A stretch of DNA of 6,326 nucleotides from Candidatus Aenigmatarchaeota archaeon. GTDB taxonomy: Archaea > Aenigmatarchaeota > Aenigmatarchaeia > QMZS01. The stretch is from the NCBI GenBank assembly GCA_003663295.1, contig QMZS01000055.1:1-6326 (forward strand), written 5' to 3'. The stretch's first letter is position 1. Each line of letters starts with the position of its first letter. This document shows, in pieces, positions 1-5,757 of this stretch. The position numbers were made by a program, and so were the translations under genes. The notes below the pieces were generated by a model, which made no database searches, was not told where the DNA came from, and worked only from the letters and a program-made list of their open reading frames with translations.

Positions 1-1
1 T

Positions 2-3000
2 ACTGAAAATTTTTATTATTTTAATTTAAGTTTAAACTGGACAAATCCGGATAATTCAATAAGCATTGCAGAAAAGATAATCAATGTTACAGTCCATCCT
101 GAATGGGGTTTATTCCCGGAAAAATTAAATAAATCTGTTGGATACAATTCTTCATGGGAATTTGGCAGAATAACCTTAACTGTAAGCGGAGATAGGGATT
201 TAAATTTTACAAACAATTGCGCTGGCACCATATGCTCTCATATTTCTTACCCTGAAAATGTTTCTGTATTTGGAAATAACGAGGTTTCTTTTGCGGTTAA
301 TTATTCTTTGTCAGGCGATTCCGGGAATTATTCAGGAAATTTAACAGTAATACCAACAACCAATTCAACCATCCCTGAGAATATCTCTATTTCTTTATAT
401 TTACAAACAACATCTTTGGAACTTTTTGCGTTAAATTACACAAATGAAACAAATTCTTCCGAACCAATAAACTTATTATTGAATCTGACTTATAATAATA
501 TTCCGGTTAATATTTCAGAGTTTGAAGTAAAAATTAACGGAGAAACTTGCTCCAATTTAACAAGTAATTATTTAAATGCCACAAACCTTTGGGATATAAA
601 TTGCATTTCACCCAACCTGTCTGATGGATATTATTATACTCTTGAGGTAAAAGCAAATATTACAATAGACAATACTCCAATGGAGGTTGGAAAAGAAATC
701 ACAGACGGAATTTATTATTATGATGTCTCTCCTCCGATAATATTGAATACAATTTCTTTGAATACCGAAATCGATGAGTTAACTTTATTTACAAATGTTA
801 CAATCAAAACAAATGTTACTGATCTTATAGGTGTTGGAAATGTTACAATAATTATAAATTCTTCAGTCTATGTTTTATCAAACCTTACTGAGAATGTTAC
901 AAATACAACTTGGATGGTGGAGATACCAAATATGTCAAAAGGAGATTATGATTATAGTTTAATTGCAGAAGATTTATATGGATACAGTAACATAATCAGT
1001 GGATGGTTTGAGGTTTATGAAGAAGGCATTTTTTTAACAGGAAATTCAACTGACTCCGAAGATGTTGATTACGCAACTATTTTTGATTTTTATAGAAACT
1101 CTAAAAATTTCTCAAGTTCCTATAAACTAAACTGTAATTTTACTGCTGAAGGTTTTTATTCAGAAGAAATTCATGACCGGATTTATGACTTGAAGTTTAT
1201 TGCTTTGGATAATACTATGAGGTTAAAAGATGTTGCAATAAGTGAAAATATTACAAATCCTGTAAAATTTGATGAGTGGGGAAATTTGACAACAACCATT
1301 CTCAGTTATCCTGGCAGTGATGGAATAATTCACTTTGAAAGGATACTGGGAATTTTCAGCAATTTAAATTTCTCTGGCGACGGCGATATGTTGTTGTTTG
1401 TTGAGAGCAATGAGGCTTTTGATTATTCGGTCCATAAATGTTCTGAGTGGGATTTCCAGAACCGGATTTGTTTAGGAGGGTGGGTGAGAATAGCAGATAC
1501 TTCTAAAACAACCGACACCATATTCTTTAATATTTCAGGTTTTTCAGCTTATGGATTGGGAAAAATCGTTTGCGAGGAAGGTTATAAGGACTGCGGTGGA
1601 ACCTGTTATAGAAATGAGGTCTGTGTTTATTGTTGCAGCGGTGTTTGTTCTTCTTCAGCGTGCACAACAGGAAGCACTGGGGGAACTGGAGGAAGCGGAA
1701 CCAGCAGCGGGGATGACAGTTCTTCAGATACTGAAGAAACGTCTGTATGCGGGAATGGGCTGTGTGAACCTGGAGAATACTGGGAAAATTGCCCTGAAGA
1801 CTGCAGTCCGCAAATACCTTCAAGTTCAATCACTTCAAATATAATTGATGCAAGATTGCATCCCGGGGAAAGCAAAACTTATTCTATATGGGTTACAAAT
1901 AACCTAGATTCCCGACAAAATGCTATTTTATCTGTTAGTGGGAGTGTATGGGAGTTTATACAACTTGAACCGGATAGGGTTACTATAGACCAGATGTCAA
2001 CAAAGACAGTAAAACTCAAGTTTGCAACACAGGTTACTACGCAACCCGGGATTTATACAGGAGATATAATGATAATGGTTGGAAACAAGAGTCACATACT
2101 TCCCGTAACTCTGACTGTTGTCCCTGAAGCCTACGCTTTGATGGATGTGAAGGTTGAAGCGCTTACAAAACAAGTCACTGAAGATGGAGTATTGAGATAT
2201 CACGTGTCTCTTTATAGTCTGGGGATTAAAAAAAGAGTTGATGTTACTTTGCAATACCAGATTAAAGAAATAGATACTGACAGGCTGATTTCGCAAGATG
2301 AGGAAACTCTGGCTATTGAAACAAGTTTATCTTTTATAAGAAATTATGATTTTGATAATGTTTCAATTGTTCCTGGAAAATATTTTATTTCAGTTGTTGC
2401 AAATTATGAAAATAAAACAGCAACGAGCGCTGATTTGTTTGAGGTGATAACACCTCCATGGTGGGCTGTTTACATTCCAGGGATAATTTTGGCAGCAATA
2501 ATTGTAATTTCTTTAGTTTTAATAATGAGGTATTACAAAAAAAGACTTCTTGGAAAATTGAGGTATTTAACTCCAGTGGATTACAAGAGTTTGCCACCAT
2601 CTGGGTTTAAATTGGGAAAAATTGCTGAGACTGACAAAGACGCTTATATAATGAGCGATGATTTAATGACCCATATTATTAGCGCAGGGGCAACAGGTGC
2701 CGGGAAAACGGTTTCTTCAATGGTTATAGCGGAGGAATGCCTGAAAGAAAAGATACCTGTTATTGTTTTTGACCCTACAGCCCAGTGGACTGGTTTTGTA
2801 AAACCAAATAGAGATATTAAGATGCTTGCGAAATACAATGAATTTGGATTAAAGGAAGAAGATGCGAGGAGTTTCCCTGGGATGATTTATGAGGTTGTTG
2901 ACCCAAAGGCCAAGATTGATTTGAGAAGATATATGAACCCCGGCGAAATAACAATATTTACGCTTAACAGATTGAAAGCGGGGGAGTATGACCTTGCTGT

Positions 3001-3622
3001 TCAGAATATGGTGAATACAATTTTTGAGCAAGGCTGGGAAGAAAGCAGTTCTCTGAAAACGCTTATTGTTTTTGATGAAGTTCACAGGTTGCTTGAGAGA
3101 TATGGAGGTAAAGGCGGGTATGTTATGCTTGAAAAAGCAGCAAGGGAATTTCGGAAATGGGGTCTTGGTGTGCTGATGATTTCACAGGTATTGAGTGATT
3201 TTAAAGAAGCTTTAAAAGGAAATGTTCTCACAGAAATACAATTAAATACAAAGGCTCTTAATGATTTGAAAAGATCCAGAGAAAAATATGGGATGAAATA
3301 TTCAGAGAGGATTACAAAAGAGGAGGTTGGTGTTGGAATGATTCAGAACCCAAAGTACAACCAAGGAAAGCCTTACTGGATTGCATTTAGACCCTTATTG
3401 CATTCTCCGCATAAAATACCGGATAAGGAATTGTTGTTGTACCGCGTTTATAACCTCCAATTAGATTTATTTGAGAAAAAAATCCTTAGTAGAAAAGAGG
3501 CTGGAGAAGATATTTTTGACTTTGAACTTGAGTTAAAACTTGCAAAAGAAAAACTAAAAGGCGGTAAATTTAGGATGGCGGAGATATATATAAATTCTTT
3601 AAAATCAAAATTGGGATTATAA
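2..3622 (+). CDS. Glycosylated ectodomain-transmembrane-HerA/DUF87 ATPase fusion protein (5' partial)
   Basis: The frame is open from position 2, so the N-terminus lies outside the window; 1206 residues are visible (numbered from position 2). Residues 1-523 are beta-rich and Asn/Thr/Ser-rich, with about 36 N-x-S/T sequons and an Ig-like domain near 241-330. Residues 524-601 hold a Cys-rich segment, a Gly/Ser/Thr linker and a CGNGxCExGE motif. Two beta-sandwich-like stalk domains follow (about 610-708 and 709-818), then one membrane helix (820-842) ending in basic residues. The cytoplasmic part has Walker A GATGAGKT (896-903), Walker B LIVFDE (Asp1025, Glu1026), a polar SQ motif (1061-1062) and candidate arginine fingers Arg1091/Arg1093. 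These match the HerA/FtsK superfamily, DUF87 branch, whose members form ATP-driven hexameric motors. I see no HerA-type N-terminal barrel. The C-terminus (about 1155-1206) is charged and helical. The protein probably couples surface binding to a cytoplasmic motor; its substrate is unknown. It ends in tandem TAA codons, 20 nt before the next gene. Confidence 0.9.
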   Translation, partial: TENFYYFNLSLNWTNPDNSISIAEKIINVTVHPEWGLFPEKLNKSVGYNSSWEFGRITLTVSGDRDLNFTNNCAGTICSHISYPENVSVFGNNEVSFAVNYSLSGDSGNYSGNLTVIPTTNSTIPENISISLYLQTTSLELFALNYTNETNSSEPINLLLNLTYNNIPVNISEFEVKINGETCSNLTSNYLNATNLWDINCISPNLSDGYYYTLEVKANITIDNTPMEVGKEITDGIYYYDVSPPIILNTISLNTEIDELTLFTNVTIKTNVTDLIGVGNVTIIINSSVYVLSNLTENVTNTTWMVEIPNMSKGDYDYSLIAEDLYGYSNIISGWFEVYEEGIFLTGNSTDSEDVDYATIFDFYRNSKNFSSSYKLNCNFTAEGFYSEEIHDRIYDLKFIALDNTMRLKDVAISENITNPVKFDEWGNLTTTILSYPGSDGIIHFERILGIFSNLNFSGDGDMLLFVESNEAFDYSVHKCSEWDFQNRICLGGWVRIADTSKTTDTIFFNISGFSAYGLGKIVCEEGYKDCGGTCYRNEVCVYCCSGVCSSSACTTGSTGGTGGSGTSSGDDSSSDTEETSVCGNGLCEPGEYWENCPEDCSPQIPSSSITSNIIDARLHPGESKTYSIWVTNNLDSRQNAILSVSGSVWEFIQLEPDRVTIDQMSTKTVKLKFATQVTTQPGIYTGDIMIMVGNKSHILPVTLTVVPEAYALMDVKVEALTKQVTEDGVLRYHVSLYSLGIKKRVDVTLQYQIKEIDTDRLISQDEETLAIETSLSFIRNYDFDNVSIVPGKYFISVVANYENKTATSADLFEVITPPWWAVYIPGIILAAIIVISLVLIMRYYKKRLLGKLRYLTPVDYKSLPPSGFKLGKIAETDKDAYIMSDDLMTHIISAGATGAGKTVSSMVIAEECLKEKIPVIVFDPTAQWTGFVKPNRDIKMLAKYNEFGLKEEDARSFPGMIYEVVDPKAKIDLRRYMNPGEITIFTLNRLKAGEYDLAVQNMVNTIFEQGWEESSSLKTLIVFDEVHRLLERYGGKGGYVMLEKAAREFRKWGLGVLMISQVLSDFKEALKGNVLTEIQLNTKALNDLKRSREKYGMKYSERITKEEVGVGMIQNPKYNQGKPYWIAFRPLLHSPHKIPDKELLLYRVYNLQLDLFEKKILSRKEAGEDIFDFELELKLAKEKLKGGKFRMAEIYINSLKSKLGL
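1571..1804 (+). other. Cysteine-rich module, Gly/Ser/Thr linker and CGNGxCExGE motif in the ectodomain
   Basis: This segment encodes residues 524-601 of the large membrane protein. A cluster with eight cysteines, including an adjacent CC pair, runs from 524 to 554. A low-complexity linker of Gly, Ser, Thr and acidic residues follows at 555-581. The segment ends in a motif with cysteines at 583, 588, 597 and 601 and the pattern CGNGxCExGE...NCPxDC. Paired cysteines in an extracellular protein suggest disulfide-braced mini-domains, and the acidic loop could bind a metal such as calcium (inference). The module separates the sequon-dense distal half from the membrane-proximal stalk and may act as a hinge. 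From memory, similar cysteine motifs are common in DPANN surface proteins. Confidence 0.7.
2459..2527 (+). other. Single transmembrane helix of the ATPase fusion protein
   Basis: Residues 820-842 run from a WW pair through an uninterrupted stretch of Ile, Leu, Val and Ala to LIM, followed at once by RYYKKR. The aromatic belt on the outer side and the positive cluster on the inner side fit an outside-to-inside helix. About 39 N-x-S/T sequons lie before it and none in the 364 residues after it, which supports the same topology independently. The ATPase begins about 53 residues later. Confidence 0.92.
2612..3412 (+). other. HerA/DUF87-type P-loop ATPase domain
   Basis: This marks the cytoplasmic motor domain (approximate limits, residues 871-1137). 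It opens with the DUF87-style lead-in LGKIAETD...MSDDLMTHIISAGATG, then Walker A GATGAGKT at 2687-2710. The strand IPVIVFDPTAQW follows, as in HerA-like proteins, where a FDP-x-x-x-W/F segment is typical. Walker B LIVFDEVHR has its Asp at 3074 and its probable catalytic Glu at 3077. GLGVLMISQ resembles the sensor strand seen as GVGxxxATQ in HerA relatives. LKRSREKYG offers a candidate trans-acting arginine finger. All motifs needed for ATP hydrolysis appear intact. Walker A has Ala where the family often has Ser, a conservative change. The single strand-helix core argues against AAA+ or GspE-type secretion ATPases. Confidence 0.88.
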
Positions 3623-3632
3623 TAATCAATCC

Positions 3633-3637
3633 GAGGA
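3633..3637 (+). promoter_or_regulatory. Ribosome binding site of the coiled-coil gene
   Basis: GAGGA lies five bases before the ATG at 3643 and is complementary to the conserved pyrimidine-rich 3' end of archaeal and bacterial 16S rRNA. It supports that ATG as the start. I see no convincing promoter in the 20-nt gap after the upstream stop codons, so the gene is probably translated from a shared message. Confidence 0.75.
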
Positions 3638-3642
3638 ATATT

Positions 3643-5511
3643 ATGGGTTATGGAAATGAAATTGACTTAACGAAGGTTAGTCTAAAATTAGATATTATTT
3701 CAGAAAGAATATCAATAATTGAAGATTTTAAAAATCAAGCCTTAAATTCACTTGAAAAATTGACGAAAAATATTTATGACCTTGTTCAGAATAAGGAAAC
3801 CTACAGCAATCTTGTCAAGGATATAGAAAAGTTGCAGGGAAAGCTTGAGGTTGTGACTGAACTGAAAAACCAGTTATCTGAGACAACAAGAACCTTTTCA
3901 GAGGAAATAGGCGAATTAAGAACTATGATTCTGGATAGGGAGAAAGGTTTTTCAAAAATGGAATTTGGATTTGAGAAAATTAATGAAATTGTAAAAGATA
4001 TAGAGCCTCAGGCAATAACAAGAAACCTCGAAAAAAAAGAACAGAGGATTTTGGGGGTTGAAATAAAAATTGAGAAATTGGAGACTTTTTCAAAAGAAAT
4101 AATAAAACAGACCCTGATGGTGAGAGAAGTAATGGATAAAGTTAAAAGTTTTGAAAATCTGGTTGGGGTGGCTGATAAAGTTAAGAAATATCTGAAACAA
4201 TCGGAAGAAACCAAAAATTACACAGATAGGATTGCGGGCAAGATTGAAACCATGTTTGAGGACGTAAATACAAAAGTTTTGGATATGGACGAGAAAGCAA
4301 CAGAACTTGAGAAAATGGATTCTTTGTTAAAGGAGATGGTTCCTACAGTGGATAAACTGCAGATTTCTGTTGCGGGGAAAGCGGATTTGAAAGATATAAA
4401 ATCATTAAATGAAATGGGTGTTTCAAACAAGGTGCAGGAAAAAATTAAGGATTTGGAAACGCAGTGGGCGGATATTAATGAAAAATTTATTAAATTGGAT
4501 GAATATCCAAAACAGATAAATGAATTAAAGGATAAGATAAATGTTTTGTATCCGGAAGAATTAAAACAAAAAGAGGACTTTAAACTAAAACTAAAATCCC
4601 TTGAAGAAGAAATTGAGGAGATTCAAAAATTGTATGACGCTAAACAGATGGATGATAATACCTATAAGGAAACAATAGACCGGAGAAAAAAAGATATTGA
4701 ACAGATAAACAAAGAATTGAGCAAACCAATTCCAGTTATGAAAAAGGGATTGTCTGAAGAGGATATTGGTAAGATTGAGGAACAAATGAAAGAAATGGAC
4801 AAAACAAGAAAATTTTTAGATGATTACAAAGGAATTATTAAAATAGTAAGACCAAGAACTTTAAAGGAATTGGTTGCGGAGAGAGATAAAGTAAAAGTTG
4901 AGATTGGATTGATTGAGGAACAATATAAAAATAAACTAATTCCGGAAAATACTTTTGAGGATTTATTTGGCAGGAAGAAGAATGTTTTAAGCGACCTGAG
5001 CGTTTTGATTAAAGACAAGGAAAGGCAGGAACAGATAGTTGACGAATTGAAAAATCTTCATATGGTTTTGTCTGAACTTAACCGCGTTATCCCAAATACA
5101 AGGGAAAATTCAGGTTTGTTAAATGACCTAAAAAAAGAAGTGGATTCTCTAAAGGAAGAAAAGAATTCCGCAACAGGAAAAGCAATTTCTGATTTAACCC
5201 AAAAAATATCTGATTTAAAGGCGGATGATTTAAGAAAAGATATTTCCCAGATTAAAGATAATTTTGGCAACTTATTCAAATCCCTTGATTATGAAACAAA
5301 ATTTTTCCAGTCAGCTTCAATATTACCTTACATTGATAATGTGGCAGGGGCAAGAATATATGTAATGCGCATAAATGCATTGATGGTTAAATTGAAAAGT
5401 ATTGGGAGATATGAGGGTAAAGAAGAGTATCTGAATCAAATTTACAGGTCGCTTTCCAAATATCACAGGGATAATAAGGAGTTGAGTGGATTCTATTTGA
5501 GTCTGTTATAG
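3643..5511 (+). CDS. Long cytoplasmic coiled-coil protein, probable partner of the upstream ATPase
   Basis: This 622-residue protein is not one I recognise. It has no signal peptide, no hydrophobic membrane segment, no cysteine and a single tryptophan, so it is probably a soluble cytoplasmic protein. Residues 1-550 are rich in Glu, Lys, Leu and Ile with heptad-like spacing, typical of coiled coils broken by short linkers. Two diverged 39-residue copies of a helical-hairpin-like unit lie at 321-359 and 418-456, each with an I-x2-I...Y...NT(Y/F)...R-x-K pattern. Residues 550-622 are less charged and contain aromatic and small residues, suggesting a compact helical C-terminal domain. There is no P-loop or SMC-type ATPase head. 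The ATG follows a good GAGG ribosome binding site and sits 20 nt after the ATPase gene, so co-transcription is likely. A scaffold, tether or regulator of the membrane ATPase is a reasonable guess, not a demonstrated role. Confidence 0.88.
   Translation: MGYGNEIDLTKVSLKLDIISERISIIEDFKNQALNSLEKLTKNIYDLVQNKETYSNLVKDIEKLQGKLEVVTELKNQLSETTRTFSEEIGELRTMILDREKGFSKMEFGFEKINEIVKDIEPQAITRNLEKKEQRILGVEIKIEKLETFSKEIIKQTLMVREVMDKVKSFENLVGVADKVKKYLKQSEETKNYTDRIAGKIETMFEDVNTKVLDMDEKATELEKMDSLLKEMVPTVDKLQISVAGKADLKDIKSLNEMGVSNKVQEKIKDLETQWADINEKFIKLDEYPKQINELKDKINVLYPEELKQKEDFKLKLKSLEEEIEEIQKLYDAKQMDDNTYKETIDRRKKDIEQINKELSKPIPVMKKGLSEEDIGKIEEQMKEMDKTRKFLDDYKGIIKIVRPRTLKELVAERDKVKVEIGLIEEQYKNKLIPENTFEDLFGRKKNVLSDLSVLIKDKERQEQIVDELKNLHMVLSELNRVIPNTRENSGLLNDLKKEVDSLKEEKNSATGKAISDLTQKISDLKADDLRKDISQIKDNFGNLFKSLDYETKFFQSASILPYIDNVAGARIYVMRINALMVKLKSIGRYEGKEEYLNQIYRSLSKYHRDNKELSGFYLSLL
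4603..4719 (+). repeat. Internal protein repeat unit 1 of the coiled-coil gene
   Basis: Residues 321-359 align without gaps to residues 418-456 of the same protein, offset by 97 residues. By hand I count nine identities in 39 positions, including Ile324, Ile327, Tyr331, Lys334, Asn339-Thr340, Arg347 and Lys349, plus a Tyr/Phe match at 341. The pattern of a helix, a short polar turn and a second helix suggests a helical hairpin. The copies are diverged at DNA level, so the duplication is old. Confidence 0.55.
4894..5010 (+). repeat. Internal protein repeat unit 2 of the coiled-coil gene
   Basis: Residues 418-456 form the second copy of the helical-hairpin-like unit. The matching positions are Ile421, Ile424, Tyr428, Lys431, Asn436-Thr437, Phe438, Arg444 and Lys446. 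A proline at 434 sits in the predicted turn, as expected if the two helices fold back on each other. The 58 residues between the copies hold another acidic-basic helix and the phrase IKIVRPRTL, which may break the coiled coil. Confidence 0.55.
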
Positions 5512-5513
5512 AT

Positions 5514-5525
5514 TTTTCCGGAAAA
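5514..5525 (+). repeat. Perfect 12-bp palindrome just after the coiled-coil stop codon
   Basis: TTTTCCGGAAAA begins two bases after the TAG stop at 5509-5511. It is a perfect inverted repeat without a spacer, so as RNA it could form only a weak four-pair A-U stem around a CCGG loop. A site for a dimeric DNA-binding protein, or chance in AT-rich DNA, are both possible. No function is assigned. Confidence 0.4.
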
Positions 5526-5561
5526 TAGGAATATTTAACGAAAAATTAGGCACAACCTGTA

Positions 5562-5567
5562 TTTTTT
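5562..5567 (+). terminator. Candidate T-run terminator of the two-gene operon
   Basis: A run of six T residues lies about 50 nt after the coiled-coil gene's stop codon. Archaeal RNA polymerase terminates at short T-runs on the non-template strand without needing a stem-loop, and I see no strong hairpin here. Further T-runs at 5687-5693 and 5714-5725 could act as back-ups, so the actual end of the message may be staggered. Confidence 0.45.
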
Positions 5568-5590
5568 GTCTAAATGCGAAGATTATTGGG

Positions 5591-5600
5591 TATTTAAATA
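5591..5600. promoter_or_regulatory. Isolated TATA-box-like palindrome in the convergent spacer
   Basis: TATTTAAATA contains TTTAAATA, close to the archaeal box A consensus, and being palindromic it could direct transcription either way. It sits between two convergent genes, where no promoter is needed for either neighbour. On the plus strand the expected start, about 25 nt downstream, would fall near 5620-5625, and a T7 run follows at 5687. That spacing would suit a small RNA of about 65-70 nt. In such AT-rich DNA the match could easily be chance. Confidence 0.3.
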
Positions 5601-5686
5601 TGTAAACCCCACATAAGGTATGGGAAACATAAAGTTTGTGAATAGATTGTCGGATTAAAAAGCATAAAGGAAACAACAAAAGATAA

Positions 5687-5725
5687 TTTTTTTACAAGTT
5701 AAGAAAACAAGGGTTTTTTGTTTTT
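5687..5725 (+). terminator. T-rich tract in the convergent spacer, candidate back-up terminator
   Basis: Three T-runs (T7 at 5687-5693, T6 at 5714-5719, T5 at 5721-5725) lie within 40 nt on the plus strand. They suit archaeal intrinsic termination and would stop plus-strand transcription before it runs antisense into the convergent MinD-like gene. The remainder of the 246-nt spacer contains no ORF with coding character. I see no tRNA and no clear C/D-box guide RNA in it. Confidence 0.4.
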
Positions 5726-5757
5726 GACACGAAAGATTTTTAATTATTGCAAATAAT

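Noticed and set aside
308..310. TTG at 308 as the start of the ATPase fusion protein
   Set aside because: The same frame is open back to position 2, and the upstream residues have the same sequon-rich ectodomain character (NLS, NWT, NVT, NKS). The gene is cut by the window edge.
1551..1844. 97-residue plus-strand frame overlapping the Cys-rich region
   Set aside because: It lies wholly inside the large gene in another frame and exists because the Gly/Ser-rich codons there lack stops. It has no ribosome binding site or recognisable protein character.
1527..3085. Several minus-strand frames of 64-100 residues opposite the ATPase gene
   Set aside because: They are antisense shadows of a well-supported gene, with Cys/His/Phe-rich translations typical of reverse-complemented coding DNA.
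2687..3088. Type IV pilus or archaellum assembly ATPase (GspE/FlaI family)
   Set aside because: The Asp and His boxes of that family are not visible. The ISAGATGAGKT lead-in and VFDEVHR fit HerA/DUF87 instead.
4008..5279. Minus-strand frames of 64-73 residues opposite the coiled-coil gene
   Set aside because: Their Ser/Phe/Leu-rich translations are what Lys/Glu-rich codons give on the opposite strand. No ribosome binding sites were seen.
3643..5511. SMC/Rad50-like identity for the coiled-coil protein
   Set aside because: There is no Walker A, Walker B or signature motif at either end, and the protein is too short for an SMC arm with heads. Similarity is limited to coiled-coil composition.
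5620..5658. 12-codon ORF in the convergent spacer as a real peptide gene
   Set aside because: It is very short, its AAGG lies only one base before the ATG (too close for ribosome binding), and it shows no coding signal.
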